Made by a program: the position numbers and the translations under genes
Notes under the pieces: generated by a model
What the model was told of the DNA's origin: nothing
What the model saw: only the letters and a program-made list of their open reading frames with translations
Database searches by the model: none
In this document: positions 11,796-24,422 of the stretch, piece by piece
Numbering within the stretch: the stretch's first letter is position 1
How the letters are laid out: each line of letters starts with the position of its first letter
Assembly: GCA_021464415.1 (NCBI GenBank)
Contig: CM038466.1
Location: forward strand, 48,855,356 to 48,919,355
Length of the DNA: 64,000 nucleotides
Direction: 5' to 3'
From: Lonicera japonica
Lineage: Eukaryota > Streptophyta > Magnoliopsida > Dipsacales > Caprifoliaceae

Positions 11796-12736
11796 TACAA
11801 TACAAATTCTTCATTTTTTAGTTTTGATAACCTTGAAATTGGCGTGTTCTTGAAAAGTGAGAAAGTCAAATAGATCCTTCTAAAACAACTAGATATAATT
11901 TCTATTATCTGGGGGAAATGTTAAAATTCCAGGAGTGATGTTTCTTTGATAAGGTGCATGCAATTTTTGATGCAAGTGGGTGTTATTATTGTTTTGCCAC
12001 ATAGGTTGACTATGTGCTTGTATCAATAGGATAGATGGATGGGGAATAGTGATTACTGGATCAAGCTTGAGTTTCACAAAGGCATAAATTCATTTTACAG
12101 GTATCAGGGGGTTGACGGAGGGTGGCGTGCATGACATGAATATTATATAATTTTGGATGTAATAATCACTTTGTACTACAGTTGATCAGTTTCATCATGA
12201 TCCAGTTATTTGCCAATTGGTTGAACAAGACTCGAACTTTGCAACGATTAATTACAGAGGCACTTCTTGGGGGGGGGGGGTTTATATTATAGAGTATGTT
12301 GTTTTCTTGATCATAACTGCCTAACGTTATTGCTTATTTTGGATCTCGAATGCCTTATGTTTTAAATATATCAAACGAATAACTTTATTTTACTTAATTG
12401 AAGGTTGACTGAATAAATGAGTTTCTCGAGTTGATGTGGCCTTATATGGACAAGGTAATTTCCATGCCAAACAATATTTTTATCTTTGTGCCTATATGGT
12501 TTCTTTAGTTAACCTTTCATATCAAGAATAAACTGTTGAACTTGTTAACCCCCTACCTTAACTTACCCCATTCTCGTACGCATTTTGCATGGTTGGGTTG
12601 AATATTGCAAAGCCATAAATTCCGAAGTACAAACTTGAATAATTAAATTTAAAGTACTTACTTTAGGTTCTACACCACCTACCTTTCATGATAATGAATG
12701 ATGTAACTTTTTTTTTCCCTTTCGCATTATACTTAT
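11796..12736. other. Non-coding stretch, probably CACTA interior
   Basis: No convincing coding frame. A G-run at about 12271-12280 is the only low-complexity feature. It could hold decayed transposase exons that I cannot read. Confidence 0.4.
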
Positions 12737-13149
12737 ACCCTTTTATGTATATTTAGTTTTTGAGTTATATTAGTCAGGATTTTCATTGTTAATGGAAATG
12801 GTTAATTGCTATTTGTGCGTCTAAATTCACTGAGTTTTGGTGCTTAGTTAAGTCTTATATTCATTGAGATTTGAGGGTGAATATTCACCGTTTAGAGCAC
12901 TTTTTACTACTGTTTTTATCGAGTTCGTTTGTGCCACTCTTTGGGTTGTTTTATTACTAAAAAATTAGTGTTAAACTGCTGCAGTTTTAAAACTATTTTG
13001 GGGTAAATTGCTCCAGTTTTTGTTGATGTTATAAGTAATATTCTTAGTGTGTATTGGTTGCCTTTTTACGCTAGTTTTGTGTTGCTGCACTTTTGGGAAA
13101 AATACACTTTTTTGAGGGCTAGTGTGGCTGCTATTGATAGATTATCTTG
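12737..13149 (+). repeat. About 415-bp direct repeat, copy 1
   Basis: Aligns with 27211-27630 in the same orientation with only scattered differences. Neither copy has TG...CA ends, so they are not LTRs. Copy 1 is directly followed by truncated gag of the Tat-like element. Confidence 0.9.
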
Positions 13150-13722
13150 TCATCGCCGTTCACCCAGGGACCTAGCAAGAAATTCGTTAGGGAAGCAAAA
13201 TGGATCGCCATTCACCCAGCAAATAGTAGAAGCGGCTCGACCAAAAAAGTTACCCCAGTTGAAGTTTAATATTTACAATGGCAGATATGACTTTGCTGAT
13301 CATGTCAGATACTATCAGCAAGTCATGGCTTACTGGATTTTAGATAATGCCATGATGTGTCATATGTTCCTTGCGAGTCTGGGTGAGATTGCCCTCTGAT
13401 CGTTCACCTGATTACCATCTGGCCAGATAGACAATTTCAGAAAACTAGCTGAGTAGTTCACGGCTAGGATTATCACAAATAGCGGAGTGGTGAAGGGTCC
13501 GGAGGCCTTAATCAACCTAAGGAAGAGGAAAGATGAAGCCATTAGGGACTACTCCTCAAGGTACTGGGAAGTATACCAAGAAACAGACGGGTATGATATT
13601 CGGTTCGCTTTGAACACGCTCAGGTACGGGTTGCCAATGATAGTAATGGAATATATAACTCCTTGACCAGTAGGCCCCCTCAATCCTTCAATGAGTTACT
13701 TTCAAAGATAGAAGAGTATGCC
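13150..13722 (+). pseudogene. gag (N-terminal and middle part) of Tat-like element 1
   Basis: Reads through NGSPFTQQIVEA, the capsid block (YNGRYDFADHVRYYQQVMAY, LASLGEIAL), then after stops LRKRKDEAIRDYSSRYWEVY and LLSKIEEYA. These match the capsid region of Tat-lineage gag. A TGA at about 13397 follows GEIAL, where the family has Lys/Arg-Trp-Phe. The frame is then cut by the LTR at 13723. Confidence 0.8.
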
Positions 13723-14362
13723 TGTGAGAACCCGCGTTCTCGACGCCCGGGGGTCCTCGTGGGCGGCTATTCCGTTGTTGCTTTGAAAATCGGTTTTGAA
13801 AAGAATAAGAGTCGCCAGTTTGTTTTACTAAACAAACAAAAAAGGTTTGTGTAAAAGAGATGTATTTATGGACTAAATATCCTCTTATACACAATATATG
13901 CGAAACCAGTTGATTCGAAGGTTCGGGGATCAAGTTACGAATCGGGAAGGTGTTAGGCACCCAATTCGCCCTTTTGGTCTCTTGAATAGGATATGCGTGT
14001 GTTATAATTCAATTCTTGCATGCTATTGTTATTACTTTACAGCTTTTCGTGCTTGCCTTAGAAATCGGAATTTTGGGGTTGGGATGAAAACGATGTGTTT
14101 TCTAGTTCGCCCATGATTTTAAAAATAAGTGTGTGTGTGTGATTTGAAAAAGAGAGTTTAATAATAATAGATGCAGTGAAACAAGTGATTTTGTAAAGCA
14201 TTGGGCTTTTCGGAAACTGATTCAATGTGGAATCTTATATTCGATATTATATGAGGCGAGTTGACCGATCGTATACCAAAGTCTATTGATTAAACCGGTA
14301 TAGATGGCACTAGTGCTCTCATAATCGAGTATTTATCACATATACACCGCAATCTATGAGTT

Positions 14363-14550
14363 AGATTGGATATATAGCGATTATCGATTCCTTCGAATAA
14401 CAATACCGCTAATCCGGACTTTTGAAAAAGTGAGAAAGTAATAATACTATTTTGGAAGATTGGATATATAGCGATTATCGATTCCTTCGTATAACAATAC
14501 CGCTAATCCGGACTTTTGAAAAAGTAAGAAAGTAATAATACTATTTTGGA
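14363..14550. repeat. Tandem duplication in LTR-A, 94-bp period
   Basis: AGATTGGATATATAGCGATT at 14363 recurs at 14457; the two 94-bp copies differ at only a few positions. Confidence 0.95.
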
Positions 14551-14880
14551 ATTGGATTAGGGTTTGTTATACGCCTTTGGTTTTGAAAAACAATTTGAAA
14601 AAGGGTTGGGTTTTGAAAAGCTATCAAGTGATATAAATTATGCAGGCAAGAATATAAATTATAAAACTGCCGAATAAATAAAAGAAGAGAAAGAAAATTA
14701 TACCTGAGCCTCCTTGGAGGGAGAGAATAAGGATCTCTTGGTGTGTACCACGAAATCCCCTTTATTGTTGATGAAAAAATATGAATGGAGGGGGGATCTA
14801 TTTATAGTTGTCAAAATACTTGGAGAGCAAGAAAAGAGATTGCAACTAGGACTATTGGAGCTTATCGAGAAGCCTTCCCA

Positions 14881-15660
14881 CCGTTGGATCATCCTGATTT
14901 TTGGATATATGTTGAAAATAGAAGTCTTCTAGATTGTGTAAAAATTTCAGGTCGATCAGAGTTCGGGAAGGTCTCCTTTTGTTCTGATTGGTATGAAGAG
15001 TTTGTTTCCACATAGGAAAGGTACTTGTTGTAGACAAGGTCCCTTTTTTGCACGACAAGTCAGGTTCTCACCGTTGGATCATTCTGAATTTTGGATATAT
15101 ATTGCAAATATAAGTCTTTTAGACCCTGTAAAAATTTGAAGACGATCGGAGTTCGGGAAGGACTCGGTCTCCTCGAATTAGTACAAAGAGTTTGTTCCTG
15201 CATAGGAAACATACTTGCGTACAACAACCTCGAGAACTGAACTTCTAGCCGTTGGATTATGATGAATTTTGGATATGTTTTCCGTCAAAATGTTTTCTAG
15301 CTTGTGTCCAAATTTGAGGTCGATCAGAATTCGGGAAGGCCTATATTTAGTTTAATTTGCTACGAAGGACATTTCGACTAGAATTGCATGGTAGACAAAT
15401 TGATTCTTGAGGATCCCATGTCCAACAAAGCTGAAATTTTAATATATTTTTCCTCACAATAAGGCCTATCTACTGACCAAACTTCAAATCATTTTAACTT
15501 CGAGAAGACCTCCATTTGATCACCTAAAACAAACTCATGATTTTCTGAATTTTCTGAGATTCGACCGTTGGATCGAGTTGATTTTCGGGTATGCTACTCC
15601 TCATGGTAATGCCTAACAACTCTCAAAGTTTAAGGATGATCAAAGATGTGTAACTCTCCT
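14881..15660 (+). repeat. Fourfold CCGTTGGATC / TTCGGGAAGG module in LTR-A
   Basis: CCGTTGGATC-like boxes at 14881, 15071, 15249 and 15565 are each followed 73 bp later by GATC (14954, 15144, 15322, 15638). The first three continue as GATCnnAnTTCGGGAAGG; the fourth is degenerate after GATC. Confidence 0.85.
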
Positions 15661-15867
15661 TTCACAAGTTTCCAGGAGTTTTGATGGTTTTCGGTTCCGA
15701 TAAATTTTCGATACTTCTGTAACTCCTCATCCAGGGTCCTTTCGGCTTTCTTCTTTGACATGTATCCCATGTACATAATATATGCACCTAGAAATGCTTG
15801 TGCATGCATGCGTGCTTATTTCTTTAGAGATCAGAATTCTTGCGGGGGTCGCAAAATGAGGTGTTCA

Positions 15868-16786
15868 AGACTTTGAGGGGCCGAGACCTATAGGTGGTGA
15901 CCTGAAAAAAAGGAACAAGAAACTGAGATACTGGTACCATAGGGACCATGGGCACAAGACTGAAGAATGCAAAACCTTCAAGCTATTTTTGGAAAGTTTA
16001 GTAACAAAAGGCCATCTGGCCGAATTTGTAAAGATTGCCAAGAAGGCGAGGAAAAAAAAGTTGGACAACAGTAGTGATGATGAACTTTTCGAAAAAATGG
16101 TTATGAAAACGTTTAGCGGGGTGACAAACGTGATCCATTGTTACACCAACCAAGACCATGCAGCCAAGAATGCCGTCAGAGCCCACATAAGGAGGGTACA
16201 ATGCATTGAGAAAGCGTTTGCGGCCGAGGTATTGTCGGTCGTAGTGTATAAAAAGGAAATGAGAGATAGGTGGACTTATGAGATTAAGTTCACTGAGGAA
16301 GAGATAAGATGGGTAGATACCCCACACAATGATGCTTTCGTACTCACTATTAACATCAACATCTTTGACGTTAAGAGAGTGCTGATTGATCTAGGGAGCT
16401 CATCCAAAATATTGTACCATAGCATGTTTAAAAAGCTGAACCTCCCACCCTTTCAGATTAAGAGCATTGATTCTCCCATATTCAGTTTTAGCGGAGATGC
16501 ATTATGGCCAATCGCCATAGCAGAGGTATTGGTCCGATTGGGACCTAAACAGAAGATGGTTGAATTTATTGTTATGGATATATACTCCCCCTACAACGCC
16601 ATTCTGGCCGGGGAGAGGGTGGTTAACCTAGATGATGGCTATAGCCTTACCCCTTCATCAAAAACTCAAGTTCTTGACGAGCGAAGGAATTGTGTTTGTG
16701 AGAGGAAAATAAGAAGAGGGCAGGCTATGTTTCGTACTTGCGATGCAAGGTGCAGCAAATGCCAGGCGACCTACCGAACTAATTGA
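15868..16786 (+). pseudogene. gag zinc-knuckle remnant and protease of Tat-like element 1
   Basis: Reads YWYHRDHGHKTEECKTF, a zinc knuckle in which the usual first Cys is Trp. It continues in one frame (ATG 15989) through a basic linker to the retropepsin: VLIDLGSSSKILYHSMF has DLG where this lineage usually has D(T/S)G, and IVMDIYSPYNAILAGERVV follows. The frame ends at 16786. The protease would process the gag-pol polyprotein; the altered active-site triplet makes activity doubtful. Confidence 0.8.
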
Positions 16787-17760
16787 GAACCTTTAGACAG
16801 GGGGCATAATAGTCGAGGCGCCAAAGATTATGGAGGTTGAGAAGGGCGATACAAGTCAAGAAAAAAGGAAAGAGATTGATTAGCCTGAAACCTCTAACAA
16901 GAGGGACAAGACTTCCAAAAATTGTTAGAAATTATAGTCTAGGTAGGCCTTCAATGGCGGGGCACGAGGCCTGCCAGAAGAGAAAATGTTCGGAGAGATG
17001 GTTCAGGTCCCTACAGCTGAAAATGGTAGTATAGAATTTTTTTTTCTTGATCGACAACTCACTCACTCATGAGGAAAGGGATCAAATGGCGAGTTTCTTG
17101 AGGTCAAATATCGACATATTCGCTTGGCAACCATCCGAAATGCCAGTCATTGATGCCGAGGTCATGTGCCACAAGCTATACATTGATAAGAATTACAAGC
17201 CAGTCAAGCAGAAACCAAGGAGGCCAGCTCCCGAAAAGGCCAAAGCCATAGAAGATGAAGTATAAAAACTACTGGGGGCAGGGGCAATCAGAGAGACCGA
17301 GTTTCTAAAATGGATCTCCAACCCGGTGGTAGTCAAGAAAAAAAATGAAAAATGGTGAATTTGCGTCGACTTCAAGGATCTTAACAGGGCTTATCCCAAA
17401 TATAGTTTTCCTCTCCCCAAAATTGATTAGTTGGTGGATTCAGCACCTGGACATAAGAATATGAGTTTTTTGGATGCATACTCCGGTTACTATCAGATCC
17501 CACTTTCGGCTCGGACTAGGAAGCGATAATATTCATTACCACAATCAGCCTGTATTGCTACAAGGCCATGCCCTTCAGCCTTAAGAATGTAGGTGTTACT
17601 TACCAGAGATTGGTAACCAAAATGTTTAAGGAGGAAATCGAAAAGTTCATGAAAGTGTATGTGGACTACATGTTGGTAAAAAGTAAGAAGGTGGCCGACC
17701 ACATCTTCGACTTGGAGAAAATATTTTGATACTAAGGCGCTATAAAATGAAGCTAAACGT
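16787..17760 (+). pseudogene. Reverse transcriptase remnant of Tat-like element 1
   Basis: The best open piece is 17047-17265 (NIDIFAWQPSEMP, YKPVKQKPRRPAPEKAKA). After stops it continues as LLGAGAIRETEFLKWISNPV, VDFKDLNRAYPKYSFPLPKI, then SFLDAYSGYYQIPLS. The catalytic YVDD box reads YVDYMLVKSKK at about 17657-17690, so its second Asp is lost. Stops near 17263, 17356 and 17428 and at least one frameshift near 17526 interrupt it. Confidence 0.85.
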
Positions 17761-17952
17761 GGTGAAATGTACATTTGGGGTTAGCTCTAGCAAGTTTTTG
17801 GGCTTTATAGTGGGAAGTAGAGGAATCGAAGCAAACCCATAAAAGATACAAGCCTGGCAGAATTTCAAGCCACTAAAGAATCTCAAGGAGATGCAAATCT
17901 TGGCTGGTATGATAGTTTCTTTAAATCGTTTCATTTTAAAATGTTCGGATAG

Positions 17953-18330
17953 ATGCCGACCCTTTTTCAAAGTCCTCAAAAGGCAAAACATTTTCTGTGG
18001 GATGATGAATGCGACAAGGCCTTGGCAGATTTGAAGGCCTATCTTAGCAACTCGCCCCTCATATCCATACCAACCCCAAATGAACAACTTTTTGTTTACT
18101 TCTTATCATCCTCAAAGGTAGTTAGTGACGTACTAATTAGAGAGCATGAAAGAGTTCAAAAACCAATTTACTATGTCAGTAAAAGCCTGGTAGCGGCCGA
18201 GATGAATTATCTGCCGATTAAGAAACTGGCGTTGGCACTAATCACAGCTTCACAATGTCTCCGTCATTACTTTGATGCTCATCCAATCAAAGTATTAATG
18301 TCCACACTCATGAAAGCATCTTTACGGCGA
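17953..18330 (+). pseudogene. RNase H region of Tat-like element 1, cut by an insertion
   Basis: Reads AKHFLWDDECDKALADLKAY, LFVYFLSSSKVVSDVLIRE, QKPIYYVSKSLVAAEMNY and LITASQCLRHYFDAHPIKVL, the RNase H-like block that follows reverse transcriptase in this group. The match is lost near 18330, and no integrase motif is found beyond. Confidence 0.85.
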
Positions 18331-19122
18331 GTCGACTTATCTCAAAATTATATTTCGAGCTCCTTGTTATTAAATACTTATTATTCTCCCCACGTTAAGA
18401 TTACAGATAACCGTCATTTAAATTAAATTACTAAAAATTATATTTAAATGAGTTCTTATTCCTTGAGCCTACCACTTAACTTATTTGACATGTCGAATTA
18501 ACATAATCCACCTGCAGGGTTTGACATGATCAAAACTTATAAGCTTCTCAAGGGGCTATCATCAATCCCTATACCAGGACGTGGATTCCGTCAATAATTA
18601 ATATTCATCATACATATAGTGTTATCATCCAATTCACGAAGATTATTGATCCATAAATGAATCTCACTTTTAATGAGTTAAAACAACAAACACTACATAT
18701 ATATGTCTATTAATTATTTCAATATTAAGAGCATAAGTAATCATAATAACCATGGGATTTTAAATTGTTTTATATAGTCAGTATTAAAACAATTAATCCA
18801 AAACTGGTCATGTTCAATACACACAAAGTGTAGTAGCACAATGAGTTAAAATTATAACGTTTTCTGTAGTTAAGATAAACTACTAAAACTTGTGCTACAA
18901 TCCTACCGATGTGTGTCCAATTCCATCTAAGACCGTGAACCATTAAACTTATATTCCACAAGGATTGATTATATGATTTTCTGTGTGTAAGCTATACTCT
19001 ACACACCAAATCATCTACTATATGGAATAAAAGATACACGCATGTACAATATTTAAATAAATAATATAATGCAACCATTGCCTATAAATATTCTAATTAA
19101 AATAGTAAAAACGAGTTTCTAA
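18330..19122 (-). mobile_element. Probable LTR or LTR fragment on - nested in the Tat-like element
   Basis: The right edge reads GAGTTTCTAACA at 19111-19122; on the minus strand this is TGTTAGAAACTC, a common LTR start. The pol match stops at about 18330 on the left. The left edge and target duplication could not be fixed, so extent and identity are tentative. Confidence 0.4.
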
Positions 19123-20635
19123 CATATCCAAACCAACAAGAAAATTATGGCCTTTAGTATATATCACTCTAACAATAATAACGGTTAAACGTAGCCTAGA
19201 AATGTGAAAAGCCACAATATGTTTAAGGCATGCCGAGATGACGATTCACTTTTTGACGAACCGTCACCTTGGGAAAAGACGCACCATGGCTAATGACATG
19301 AGATGTGGACAGCCAACTTAGTCCATGACAGACGAATCAAAAGCCGCCACGTGGATAGTTTGAATTACTGTTTCCCCTACAGGAAATCTGGTAAGCCGAG
19401 ATCCTTTGGTTAAATTTAAAAAGATTAGCGATTGACATAACGATTGAAAGTTTAAATTGAATGTGATTAAGTCTGTTCAAGTCAATGTTAACGACTGATT
19501 CATCATAATTATCTCTTTTGCGGAACCTTAGACTTGGGCATGTTAAAAAAATTTTGTTCGATGTAATTTGGGTTCATCCGAAGTTTCCAAGATCCTTTAA
19601 ATCCGCCTTTGCTTGAAGGTTATTTTGCTAACGTGGTAAATGAACTTAGGGTTCATTCTTCGATGGATTAAAGTTCATACATAAGTTTACTCCTTTTCTG
19701 TTTGAGAAATTCGTGAGCGATTGTGGACTTATGACGGTTATTCCAGTACAAGTATCCACATAGTTGCAAGGATAAACGTAAACAGTAAACAAGATATGAC
19801 AAAATCGAAGAATGCTTTTCCATTAATAGTAGAAATTACAATGGAGGGACTTCGAGGTCCAATTGCTACATGCTCGAAATAAAAGTACAAAAGGGAGGTT
19901 TCCCTAGAATAGTGAAAGTGCTTTGCCCTTTCTTCTTAATTGGAGAAATCTTACGTGATAAATAGGCAAGCAACTGCGATGCTAAGGGCAACCTGTCACA
20001 AGCCTCAAAAGAAATCCTTAAGAACCGGAGATCGACAAACTAGGAGTTAGTCTAAGAAAAACTTAAGGAAAATAAACAAGAAGAAGAACAAAATAATAAG
20101 AAAGGGGGGGGGTGTAAGAACATATGGAACAGTTGAAGAGCAAATGAGGGAAAAAGAACCACCCATTTTTCGGGTGGCAAGTTTTTGATCAGAGGCAAGG
20201 TGTGTTTTTCTTTCCTTCAAATCAAAATTTTAGATAGTTCTGACCATCTGGGGAATATCTCTCTCTAGCCTCTGAACCTCCCTTTCAAGTCTTTCCGCCC
20301 TTTGGAAGACGGTGTTCACTGTGTTGAGATTTGTCGAATGACGGTAAGAACTACTCGCCTAATCTTGATGTTGATTCATGGCTTCTGGTGTTTTAGCTCT
20401 GTATGAAGAGATAAGTAATATGAAGGAGGACACTTTGATGAGATGGAAAAGGTTATTTATAACTGAGATCAATGATGATTTACAAGGGAGTTATTAATTT
20501 AGAAAATGACATAACGTTTTGAAAAATGACGCTCGCTCCTCCGACGACGGCACGTGGTAAAAGTGTATAAGCACGTGTGAACAAAGAAGACATCGTTCTG
20601 TGACTAAGGTTCCTAAAGCAAAAGTATCATCTTCT
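19123..20635 (+). other. Non-coding spacer of Tat-like element 1
   Basis: No integrase or other protein motif. On the minus strand about 20399-20235 a short frame with one TAG reads VFQRAERLEREVQRLERDI, a coiled-coil-like peptide starting from an ATG at about 20380; it might be a minor antisense exon. Confidence 0.5.
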
Positions 20636-20985
20636 AGAGGCCGAGATGAATACTTGTGTCATGGGGGCATTATTTAAAAATTTCTTGGCTAAATGACACA
20701 AGTATCATCTGTCATAGACTAAGATGAATACTTGTGCCTTAGGGGGATTATTTAAAAATTTCTTAGGTAAATGGCACAAGTATTATCTGCCATAGGCCGA
20801 GATGAATACTTATGCTTTGGGGGCATTATTTAAAAATTTCTTGGCTAAATGCCATAAGTATCCTCTATCATAGGCCGAAATGAATACTTTTGCCTTGGAG
20901 GCAAGATGCGAGATTGTTGGATGCGTAAAGCCACAAAGTATTATTTGCTATAGGCCAAGATAAGTACTTGTGGCTTGGGGGCAAT
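20636..20985. repeat. About 80-bp tandem repeat, five degenerate units
   Basis: Each unit has GAGATGAATACTTGTG..., GGGGGCATTATTTAAAAATT and TGGCACAAGTATCATCT. Start points are near 20641, 20724, 20803, 20873 and 20954. Tandem repeats in the 3' spacer are common in Tat-lineage elements. Confidence 0.85.
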
Positions 20986-21129
20986 ATCATATAAATAACA
21001 ATTTCGAAATAAGAACTTTTCAAACATTTTCAAGCAGTTCTACATGATTCATATAATATAAAGACTCAGGAGCAGTAAAGAAAGTTCTATTATGTTAAAG
21101 TCAATAATACATGCGAAAATGATTCAAGG

Positions 21130-24020
21130 CTCCCTAAAAAAAAAAGCTTCCTAAGCACTGAACTTCAAGCCTTTGAGGGAGGAGAACTGCTGCCTGCTTA
21201 ATCATCATTTTCTCTCGAATCTGGAGGAACTTTGGTAGTATAAAAAATTTAGGAGGACATAACATTGTCGGACTGAACAAGTCATGGATTGGCAGGACAC
21301 CGGCACTCTCGAGTCCAAGCTTGTATGCGCCTTTGTAGATGTTATCTTTAAGCTTCTAAGCTTTACATGCAGAGTCATGCATGGACTCGTTTTAGCTAAC
21401 TTTCCTCTCATTAATAAGAGCGGATTCGTGCTGGGAAACCAAGTCTGACTTTTTGGCAGCGTGTGCCTCCTTTAATTATAAGATAGCTAAGTTGTGTTAT
21501 GCTGTGATTTTGCTCAACTCAGCGGTAACATCCTTAGCCGTTTGTTTAGCACTCTCCTTGCCCACCTTTTAACCTCCAAAGCTTTCAAACCCCTTTAAAG
21601 GCTTGAAACTTGCTTCTGGAAGGAAGTCTTGAGGCCAGTCAGCTCCTTGTCCTTAGTAACCTGAACCTCTAACTAACCGATCACCTGGGCATTTAGCCTC
21701 TTAATCTTGGCATTCCTCTCCTTCTTGATCGTCTTGGCCTTCGTCAGTTCCTGCACACGTTTGAACTTAAGTTCTGAAAAGCGCAAACCAGCCTATAAGT
21801 AGAGTGTTTTTCGTGTAAGTATAAATTGAGAGTATAGTGAAAAACATGAATAAGGAATATAAAAAATGACTTACTTCAACCAAGGATTGGAAGCCCGGCA
21901 TTCCTAAATCGTCTGGTTCTTCGTGTTGCAACGATTCCCGATCTCTAGGGAGGGCCGTATATGTGATCAGAGCATGAGCAACCTCGGCATCCAAAATGGA
22001 AAAATCTTCCACATTTATGAGTTTGTCGAAAAAGCACAGTTTCAGCTCCACAACAAAAACTTTTGCTTTGCCCTTGTTAGCCGAAAATGGAGAACTACAT
22101 TCACCTCTGTTTATGCCGAAAAAAATCTGAACCTGTTAATGAGTAGTATTCTAACTGCCAGACAAGTCAAGATCAGTGGAGACATTCATTGCCTTGTCAA
22201 CTCTCACATTGACTGGCTCTAGACAGCAGGGATAATAACATCACTGCCCTGATTGGTGCCCACGGGCAAGGCTTCAGATTTCATTCGGGGAGTTTTAGCA
22301 GAAGCAGTCTTGTCTTTAATTACCTGAGGAGCCACCCTTTCTTTTTCGAGGAAGGCGTCGCAAGTTTGGCTATGTCAGAAGCAGACGCCGTCTTATTTCT
22401 TTCTTCATTCAGGCTTACCGGAAGTTTAAACGCTTTGTTGTTGGGGGAGCTGCAGCCCCCACAATCAAAGGAGGCAAGTTTCCTTTATTGTCTATTTCAC
22501 AGAAATAGCATCCGGGTTTAGCACTAATTCAGATTCCATATTTCCTTATCAAACACCTTCTGATGTTAGTAGGCCATGATGGAAAATCTTCAAAGAAAAT
22601 AATACTGGAAGAAGAAGAAAAAATAGGAAATGCACCTTCTTCCTCCATGATGGTTTTGCCCGAAGGATGATTAATTTACCCTTCAACAACGGTCGTAGGA
22701 GAAGGATCGGCAATTTCAATGTTTGCACCACCATATTCTTCAACAATAACAACAGAGAGAATGTTCTCTAGCTCAATAATTGGCATTGTATAGGAGAGGC
22801 CAGCCTGTTCGGCAAGCCGCTAACTTGGCAAGCTTCGTCGAAAAGTTCTTTAATCTCAAGGTCCTCCTCATTTCTATAAATGTTAGGGTTCACCATACCC
22901 TCTACTGGAACCAACCCCCTTGTGACGGATTCTGAAGGGGGGTTGCTGTTGGAATGTCCCCAGTCGAAGTGATTTGGAGAGTGGCAAGAATGGACACCTC
23001 TCAATTAACGGGCGCAGAGGAGCCCTCTCCAGAAACAAAGACAGCCAAAGGATTTATTTTGGTGGACTTGTCGGCCTTACTTTTTTTTTGCTTCTTCTGA
23101 TGGTGTCCTTGAGTAGCTTCGGTCAACCCAGCAGCGGTTTGACGTATTCTCCTTTTTGCATAAAGACGGATGTCTTGATTAAGAATGTTGTATCGGGTAA
23201 GAAGTTGGTATCGGGAAGACGGATCTAATTTATCCCCTATCCATTCGCCAAGTGATGTTCGATCCTGAAAAGAGGTGCAATCCATTTGATAACCCAAGAG
23301 ATTGTGGGTACCCCTTGGATGATTCGGTATAGTGCCTCACTATTGCCGATATGACGGGCGATGGCATTCAGTTGCTCAAAATGGATGGTACTTTCACTTA
23401 GGCCCATTGAATAACCTTTCATCTGCAAGAAGGGAGAGTAGTGATTAGATAAAAAGGAACTAAAAATTGCTAATTAATATCGGATTAGAGTTAGAAACAA
23501 CTAACCTAGGTTACCATGTTATTTTGGAACAGGGAACTCGATTGGATTAGGTTCGACATTCCCCTTCAGAATCATCGTGTCACTATAAATATACTTGCAA
23601 GAATCCCACAGGCCAAAAATCATCGTAAGGGAATTGGCATCCCTTTTAAATTCCATCTACCCTCCGTTTCGGAGAAATTCAAGATATAGCAATACTTGAT
23701 ATCCCAAAAATTGAGTTGCATGCCAAATCTCCTATTAATATTCGCTAAGCCCAAAATTATCTTAACTGTATTGGGAGCCATTGGCTTAAATGAAGGCAAG
23801 TTCGCCAAAGTAAGTCGACCAAAAGAGGGTCGAAAGGAACCTTTAGTCTAACTTGTAAGAAGTAGGAAGTGTATATGGGATATGTCCTTCATCGAAGACG
23901 AGTTTCTCAGAAATCATGTCTCTATCTTTCTTGTGTTCTTCCCATTCAAATCGATCGGGAAGAAACCTACATTGAAATTCTCTTTTCCTTTCCTCAGTTA
24001 CAAGTGCACAGTGACCCATT
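21130..24020 (-). pseudogene. Antisense ORF of Tat-like element 1 (putative gypsy-type transposon protein), broken
   Basis: On the strand opposite to pol, pieces of one protein can be followed from an ATG near 24020 (CRFLPDRFEWEEHKKDRDMI) through LANLPSFKPMAPNTVKIILG and NRRFGMQLNFWDIKYCYIL (23808-23620), then 23428-23237, 23297-23001 (ends in KKQKKSKADKSTK), 23004-22768 and a coiled-coil-like C-terminal region to about 21130. Several stops and frameshifts separate them. The piece around 23700 matches one in 46680-49089 (LSPNTIKIILGVVELNRCFG). The function of such antisense proteins is unknown. Confidence 0.7.
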
Positions 24021-24422
24021 ATGTTTTTAGGGTTTTAGAAAAAAAAATAGGGATGGAGAATGAATCAAGAAAAAGCAAATAATGAAAAAGATGAAGAAGA
24101 ATTAAGCCAAAAACCCTAGAACATTGGGAATTTTTTTTCTTTTTTGAGAACAAACTTCCCACTTTTGCGAAGTGACGAAAGCAAAGAGAAGGTAATAGCT
24201 CGATCTGATATTCAAAGAGTAGTTATACCTTTGGGAAACATGCGTCGGAAGGGGGATGATTAAAATTTGAAAGGAATAGTGAAGCTTCGATTATGAGATG
24301 ATCCAGATGATGACTGACACGTGGAATCAGGCCAGGTTTTCCTTGAAAGCCTCATGTTGAAGATTGAGTTCAAGCATGTGCTCCCAATCCAATTTGTTGA
24401 GACCACATCCTTGAGGGGCAAT

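Larger units (their letters stand above)
13723..15867 (+). mobile_element. LTR-A: solo LTR inserted in gag (family TGTGAGAA...TTCA)
   Basis: Starts TGTGAGAACCCGCGTTCTCG and ends GCAAAATGAGGTGTTCA. The same ends occur in the minus-strand LTR at 43066-45256, and the start also in 41352-42661. Two blocks near the start, GAGTCGCCAGTTTGTTTTAC (13809) and GGGAAGGTGTTAGGCACCC (13944), are shared by all copies and recall Ogre-type LTRs. No matching 5-bp duplication flanks it (ATGCC against AGACT), and part of gag is missing, so a deletion probably went with it. Confidence 0.75.
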
